Of a stretch of 64,000 nucleotides of DNA, positions 59,081-64,000 are shown one piece after another. Under the pieces are notes generated by a model. That model worked only from the letters and a program-made list of their open reading frames with translations, did no database searches and was not told the origin of the DNA. Source of the stretch: Priapulus caudatus (Eukaryota > Priapulida > Priapulimorpha > Priapulimorphida > Priapulidae); the NCBI RefSeq assembly GCF_000485595.1, contig NW_014577253.1, positions 290,208 to 354,207 of the forward strand, read 5' to 3'. Position 1 is the stretch's first letter. Every line of letters starts with the position of its first letter. Both the position numbers and the translations under genes were made by a program.

Positions 59081-59299
59081 CTGCATGTGTGACTCGCCCT
59101 CAATGTTATCCCCATTGACAGCAATGATACGGTCTCCTTCCATGATGCCTGCTGTCTCTGCGGGACTGTCCGCATCCACGCTACCGATAAACTCCTGCTG
59201 CTTGCTCTGGTCGTATTGCAGGTTGAAGCCATAGCCGTCGTAGTCGTGCCACTTGCGCAGGTGACAGAGCCTCACGGTAGGCATGTCCTCGTTGTCATC
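59081..59299 (-). CDS. PDZ domain A, exon 1 of 2
   Basis: 73 codons, phase 0 to 0 (acceptor TTTGACTCAG, donor GTAGGG). D-D-N-E-D-M-P-T-V-R-L-C-H-L-R-K-W-H-D-Y-D-G-Y-G-F-N-L-Q start, then FIGSVDADSPAETAGIMEGD core and G-E-S-H-M-Q carrying the class I His. This is the most 5' complete PDZ in the window. More PDZs may lie beyond the right edge. Confidence 0.9.
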
Positions 59300-59467
59300 C
59301 TGAGTCAAAGACCAGTGCTATGAGAGTTGTTGCTTGCCATCTACTGCAGCTAAAATCTCCAAGAGCATTGCTAAAGCAGGGTCATCAACACGATAAATGA
59401 AAGTGTCAATGACACTGTACATAGCTCACCTTGGGTGTGATAGAAGAGGGAGGGAGGATATATAAAG

Positions 59468-59533
59468 CAAGAGTATATATATGGGAGAACTCCCATTACA
59501 TAGCATATCTCCCATTATATTTATATACTCTTG
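59468..59533. mobile_element. Hairpin mini-element (E12)
   Basis: CAAGAGTATATATATGGGAG with the inexact reverse complement ending ATATACTCTTG. Flanks match poorly. A nearby second 26-bp palindromic core (GGGAGAACTCCC) is included. Confidence 0.65.
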
Positions 59534-59559
59534 ATTAAATGATGATATATATATGAGTA

Positions 59560-60004
59560 ATTTTTGATGCTAAAATAAATGTTTCAGATCTGTTGGCATA
59601 CAATCTGATGGCGTTGACCATAGGCAGACACTGAAATGCATCTAGGGGAATTGCCGAAATCTACCTAATTTGCATAATTTAAAAAAAATATCAAAACCTG
59701 TGTGATATGTTTTGGGGCCAGTCCTTATTCATTCACGTACCAGAAATGAGCAAAATCCGTTGAACCTGAACTGACTATTTCCATTTTTGAGAAAAAGTGA
59801 ACGTGGCTCGAAAGTAGGTCGACTGTCGTGCTCCAAAATAGGACGTTCAAACCTCTCCCATAGGAGTAACAACTATATGCAATTTGAAACATGTGGGTCA
59901 AACGGTTCCTGAGTTATTGTTGACCGTAGCCAAATGTTGACGGACGGACGGACTGACGACACACCATGGCAATAGCTCATCTTGACGATGTTAAGGCGAG
60001 CTAA
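59560..60004 (+). mobile_element. Dispersed element with GACGGACGGAC tail and CTAA end
   Basis: Ends GTTGACGGACGGACGGACTG, then a hairpin (AGCTCATCTT...AAGGCGAGCT), then CTAAAA. Same 3' architecture as R2/R4 but unrelated body (59650-59930). The 5' boundary is a guess. Confidence 0.5.
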
Positions 60005-60009
60005 AAATC

Positions 60010-62460
60010 GACCCTTTTGCGAGTTTTTTTGTTGGTAGTAGTGCCTTGTACGGAACTCGCAACATTACGTCATGGAGTAAAATTCACCTAGATATGTCTG
60101 GTAGTCATATAAACTAATACAGTGTTTCTCCTGCATTGACACAAGCGAGGCAGGCCGCCTCACTCAAATTCTCAGTAGCCACACAGAAATTTGTCCAAAA
60201 CACTGCCTCCGACGCTGACGAAAATCAGTGTTCTTCCTTAGAACAGTGCTTATAATGCACCAAAATAGCTTAGAATGCACCAAATTGAAACAATTTTGGC
60301 AAACATTTTACGGAGCGATGACCTCGGACCGCCCTAGCTGGGCAAACACCTGCGCTGCTCGATTTGCTAGGACCTCAAAACGCGCAAACACACCAAAAAA
60401 ATTACCACCTCATAGACAGTGCCCTCCAACTAAAAACGTTCACAAGCTATTGTCATTTATAGAAACCATTTAATATTTGGATACTATGTATTGTGACTCT
60501 TTAAAATCTTTTACAATGTCTTGTTATTATGTCTTGTTATTACAATGTTTTATTATGTCTTGTTACTATGTATTGTATTGTTATACAATTGTACATAATT
60601 GTACATTCAATTGTATATAATTACATGTTTTTATTTTGTTATTGTGACTATCATGAACATGTATGTAATATATAGATCTGTAGGTCTAACACGTTTTCCC
60701 ACGATTTACAAATCAAAGCATGTGCAATGTAACTTCCTTGACCCAGTTTTGGTCTATATTTATCTTACATCTGTACCAGTATTGGAAATAAGTCTGAAAA
60801 CTTATCGTCAGTCAGTCTTTCAAGTGATTTCAACATTTTTTATTTCTATAAATGTATATAGAACCAATATGTAGTAAAATTTAAGAAAATCAGCCAGTCC
60901 TGCTTAAAAGTTACCCATCCTAAACTGGGGGACTGTTTGATATTTCCAACTCTGCTCTGTGTGTTCTGGTTTAGCATGCACTTGGTCTGGACTAATTTGA
61001 TGTAGGATCAAATTTTGCAGTCTGTATCCATGTGGTATAAGCTTTATTATTTAGTTTTTGCACTGAAACTGCATTCCTGTTATTTTAATGTTCATCGAGC
61101 CTGATAATAAATCCCAGTTTTAAGTCTGTCTGGCAATTTGTTAGCTTTTTAAGTTATTCAAAGTAAGGTTGAATTGCAATAAATAGACATGATTTAAGTT
61201 ATCAGTTCATTCAGTTGAGTTAAACAGAAACTGACAGTACTCAGTAGTCCACCGGACAAGTTCTTAATGTAACCTACGCATCCGTTAACAAATTTGTCAG
61301 GCAATTTCTGCCGGACAATTTGTTAGGCCACAATTAAAAAAATATTTGTTTCCCCTCATCCGACCCAGGCTGAAATGTTTGGGTAGGTAGGTGGGCTTTT
61401 TATTTTTTTATTTTTTGAGGGGGGTCTTTTTACAGATTCAGCATGGTGTCTACATGCCCGGGTGTGCTTGTGTTGAGATACCTTTTATGTTGAATGTTTG
61501 TTTTGCTTGGTACATATAATGTATTGCTTACAGATTTATATAATGTACAGCGATACAATTTGTAAAAAAAAATGGGAGAGATCACTAAAATTGTTTGAGT
61601 CGGCCCCTTTTTGGCGAGCCGGTCGCCCCGTCGGGTGAGGGCAAACAAACAATATTTTTATCATGGCCTTATTTTCTCACACACAGACTATATACTATGT
61701 AAAATATATGAAATATAAATGCAATGTCCCCGGCAAACTTTTTTGTTCAAATACATTTTCATTTGGGCATTTTATAGGACGTTATCTGGCTTGGAATTAA
61801 TAATGCAAAAGTTTGATAACATACCTATATTTCTCAGGGAATTAGCAAGGACCCACATCCTTGCTTATGCCTACGTTTTTTTATAAGAATTTGCTGAAAA
61901 ATCCATCCCCGTATCTACTCTAGATAGGAAAATACCTGAAGGGAAAAAATCGCTCACATGCCTTTGACCTGTATTTGCCTCACCTATAATGCAAGCATGT
62001 ACATTTACCATACACCCAAAGTCAACTAACAGTGCGTTGCATATCACATGTATACCAAGTAACCTACTTGGACTATTTGCTGAACTACACTATGCCATAT
62101 ACACACATGGACAGACACGATATAGTTGGTGCATTTGCAATTCACACCTTTAACAAATATACTCTTTTGGACTTGTACACGCGTTGCAGACAATTTAATA
62201 GGCTTCAACAATGTACAGTAACAACATTAAATAGTTCGAGTACATAACGCACACGAGTGCAAGCACTGCAATTGAGTAGAATGGCTGCAGTAGTAATAGT
62301 TTGTGAGGATGAAGTCTGGAAGAAATATTTCACTTCCGAATCCAAGTGATGTAAGCCTATGTTTATTTGTTTGCTACAGATCTTGGATCTCGCTCACAGT
62401 CTACCTACCACCTTCTTCCAGCTGGAACATTAACCCAAGTTATGATGGATATCTGCTTGC
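60010..62460. other. Intron or upstream region of the PDZ gene, no exon seen
   Basis: AT-rich, with short open frames. Around 61330-61640 a T-rich tract and GCCGGTCGCCCCGTCGGG look like pieces of a dispersed repeat I cannot classify. Confidence 0.4.
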
Positions 62461-62653
62461 CAGGGGCGTGTACAGGATTTGGACCAGGGAGGGGGGTCTA
62501 ACCGTAACCCAAACTTGCGAGCACGCGTAGGGGGGTCTGGGGGGCCCTCCCCCAGAAAATGTTTAAAATTAGACCACCACAGATGCATTTTCTGTGCGAG
62601 CACGGGGGGGGGGGTCCGAACCCCCTGGACCCCCCTCCCTGTACACGCCCCTG
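62461..62653. mobile_element. 193-bp MITE with 16-bp perfect TIRs
   Basis: CAGGGGCGTGTACAGG at 62461-62476, exact reverse complement at 62638-62653. CTTGC directly flanks both ends (62456-62460, 62654-62658). The interior is G/C-rich and itself nearly palindromic (GGGGGGTC ... GACCCCCC). CAGGGGCG ends resemble hAT-type MITEs, but the visible duplication is 5 bp, not 8. Confidence 0.8.
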
Positions 62654-63025
62654 CTTGCAATGATATATATGATGAGAATCTAGAAATTGATCAGTTGAAC
62701 AATTAATACAGGACTTCATGCGTTGCCACACTAACCTTTTTGCATACATAACGTTCCCTTAAATGCTGTATCGTATGATATAGGAATCTTTATAGTGACC
62801 TTTTTTAGTATTTCCCTGTTATTTCAATTTATTTGCATAGAGGAATTAATAAACCTAGGATTTTACAGGAACTTCATATTTCAGAAATTCCATGCAGATT
62901 CCACACCCCACTTCACATTTTCTACAATTTATCTAAAACTCCTATTTTCATTCAATACCATGGATGGTGACCAGTGTTTGCAACTGTGCTGCGCTAGCAC
63001 TCGCCCCCTGAAGCCACTGCTGACC

Positions 63026-63102
63026 TAGCTCTAGAACTATAGCCCTCTGCTCCGCCGCAGGAAGAGCCTGCGGCGGAGCGGAGGGCTATAGTTCTAGAGC
63101 TA
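63026..63102. mobile_element. TAGCTCTAG hairpin element, copy 1
   Basis: 77-bp hairpin: TAGCTCTAGAACTATAGCCC ... GGGCTATAGTTCTAGAGCTA, stem including GCTCCGCCGCAGG/CCTGCGGCGGAGC with a 5-nt loop. Exact 9-bp duplication CTGCTGACC (63017-63025, 63103-63111). Confidence 0.88.
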
Positions 63103-63171
63103 CTGCTGACCCCGCTTTTCTTCTTTACTGCCATTCTATTCTTTCATTAGGTGACAATGTTGATAAAACTG

Positions 63172-63248
63172 TAGCTCTAGTAGTAGTAACTATAGCCCGC
63201 GTACGGTTGCCGCTGGCCACTGTACGCGGGCTATAGATACTAGCGCTA
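63172..63248. mobile_element. TAGCTCTAG hairpin element, copy 2
   Basis: Also 77 bp. Ends TAGCTCTAG and CTAGCGCTA, inner arms ACTATAGCCCGCGTAC / GTACGCGGGCTATAG. 9-bp flanks ATAAAACTG / ATAAGACTG match 8 of 9. The loop sequence differs from copy 1. Confidence 0.82.
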
Positions 63249-63320
63249 ATAAGACTGTAGAAGTGATGAGGAGAATATGAAGGACGATGTAGCTGGATCT
63301 ATGGAAGTACGGCCACTTGG

Positions 63321-63531
63321 GTTCAAGGATAGAGAACATGTATCCCAATAAAACCAATGTCATTTACATCAATATAAATATAATATTATATCAATATAAT
63401 AGGTTAGGGTTATGGTTAGGGTTAGGATTAGGGTTAGGGTTAGAATTAGGGTTAGAATTAGGGTTAGGGTTAGGGTTAGGCACATTGGTTTTATTGGGAT
63501 ACATGTTCTCTATCCTTGGGCCCATACTTGT
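63321..63531. mobile_element. TIR element with internal telomeric repeats (T5)
   Basis: GTTCAAGGATAGAGAACATG ... CATGTTCTCTATCCTTGGGC; TIRs continue to ACCAATGT/ACATTGGT (~40 bp). The interior 63401-63480 is (TTAGGG)n with GAATTA variants. Flanks are not clearly duplicated. Confidence 0.8.
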
Positions 63532-63620
63532 TTAGGGAATTCAGGCTCATACACAGATGATGGGAGTAGGATTAGAATCGGGCAAAGGTTAGGGGTAATA
63601 ACGTTGGGGTTAGGATTGTC

Positions 63621-63714
63621 GGTTCAAGGATAGAGATGATGTCCAGTATGGTGATTGGATAGCATGATGTTAGTTGATAAGATAGGACTGGACATCTTCT
63701 CTATCCCTGAGCCC
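63621..63714. mobile_element. Short TIR element related to T5
   Basis: GGTTCAAGGATAGAGATGATG and the near reverse complement of GGGCTCAGGGATAGAGAAGATG. Flanks share GATTGTC (63614-63620 and 63715-63721). No telomeric repeats inside, although TTAGGG-like units precede it. Confidence 0.7.
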
Positions 63715-63928
63715 GATTGTCTCTACCTATATAGCCTTTTGAAGTTTTCCTGCAGTAGGGCAAAGAGGGAGGGAGAGCTATTTCATGGTTAACTTATTCA
63801 AGTTATTGTGATGCATCATGCATGACGTGTAATGATAATGATGCATGAGGAATTTTTAAACAGCAGTATCACAAGTTCCCGGGGTGAAAATATTACTCAA
63901 TTTTAACCGGGTTAACAAGACTCATTAC

Positions 63929-64000
63929 CTGGTCACCATGCTTTGATCTGGGAGTTTTTAAGTGGATTACATTCGCGTCGGTGCTCTTAGCGACGACTTT
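63929..64000 (-). CDS. Candidate partial 5' exon of the PDZ gene
   Basis: Open in one minus-strand frame from the window edge to a donor (CAG|GTAATGAG at 63929/63928) in phase 0. It reads K-V-V-A-K-S-T-D-A-N-V-I-H-L-K-T-P-R-S-K-H-G-D-Q. A T-P-R linker after a beta-strand-like stretch would fit the tail of a preceding domain. Only 24 codons are visible, so this is tentative. Confidence 0.45.

Larger units (their letters stand above)
12858..64000 (-). other. Multi-PDZ NHERF-like scaffold gene (whole locus, 5' end outside)
   Basis: Fifteen minus-strand exons join in frame to about 1,430 residues: a partial exon at the right edge, ten PDZ domains (here A to J), a linker, and a C-terminal tail. 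Every PDZ has the shape (R)-x-C-x-(I/L)-x-x-W-x-D-(F/Y)-x-G-(Y/F)-G-F, then G(D/S)V/VD-x-x-SPA-x-x-x-(G/A)-x-x-x-G-D-x-(I/V)-x-x-(V/I)-N, then LLVVD or FLVVD. This is the NHERF/PDZK1 subclass. Vertebrate NHERF1/2 have two PDZs plus an ERM-binding tail; NHERF3/4 have four. These proteins hold transporters and receptors at the apical membrane and, through the tail, link them to ezrin/radixin/moesin and actin. All internal PDZ exons start and end in phase 0. The link to the tail exon crosses a 32.7-kb intron and is inferred from phase and family logic. Confidence 0.85.

Noticed and set aside
60120-60470. Possible transposon-derived coding exon (frame at 60228-60473)
   Set aside because: Short frame without a domain I can identify; sequence looks like a decayed repeat but evidence is insufficient.

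Overview
This is animal nuclear DNA. It has spliced genes with GT-AG introns, a vertebrate-type telomere motif (TTAGGG) scattered inside mobile elements, and two metazoan gene families: TGFBRAP1, and an NHERF-type PDZ scaffold. Small genes embedded in a dense zoo of miniature transposons and satellites suggest a marine invertebrate. I cannot name the phylum from the sequence alone.

Layout. (1) 0.7-1.8 kb, plus strand: the last three exons of a TGFBRAP1 (CORVET tethering subunit) orthologue, with a candidate poly(A) signal near 2.4 kb. (2) 2.5-12.8 kb: no convincing gene; microsatellites, hairpin mini-elements and one inverted-repeat element carrying telomeric repeats. (3) 12.86-64 kb, minus strand: one long gene encoding an NHERF-like scaffold. 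It has at least ten PDZ domains (45.7-59.3 kb), a linker, a likely further 5' exon cut by the right edge, and a C-terminal exon at 12.86-13.04 kb resembling the ERM-binding tail of NHERF1/2. TGFBRAP1 and this gene are convergent.

The final intron of the PDZ gene is about 32.7 kb and holds most of the repeats: a ~6.6-6.9 kb tandem duplication (14.5-28.0 kb), a 2.5-2.7 kb foldback-like element in each copy, Helentron-like dispersed elements, a Harbinger transposase fragment, Harbinger-type MITEs, a tRNA-like sequence, and several minisatellites.

Three repeat groups look like coherent mobile families. One is a set of near-perfect hairpins ending CARGAG...CTCYTG with 7-bp target duplications. 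One is a set of terminal-inverted-repeat elements, three with exact 9-bp target duplications, that carry internal (TTAGGG)n. One is a pair ending TAGCTCTAG...CTAGNGCTA with 9-bp duplications near 63 kb.

The central PDZ exons are single-exon, phase-0 cassettes. Two pairs (E-F and G-H) share exon and intron sequence, so the array grew by recent duplication of a two-exon unit. Many small indels between the two 6.6-kb copies, and a 25-N gap at 51.5 kb, warn that parts of the assembly may be noisy.
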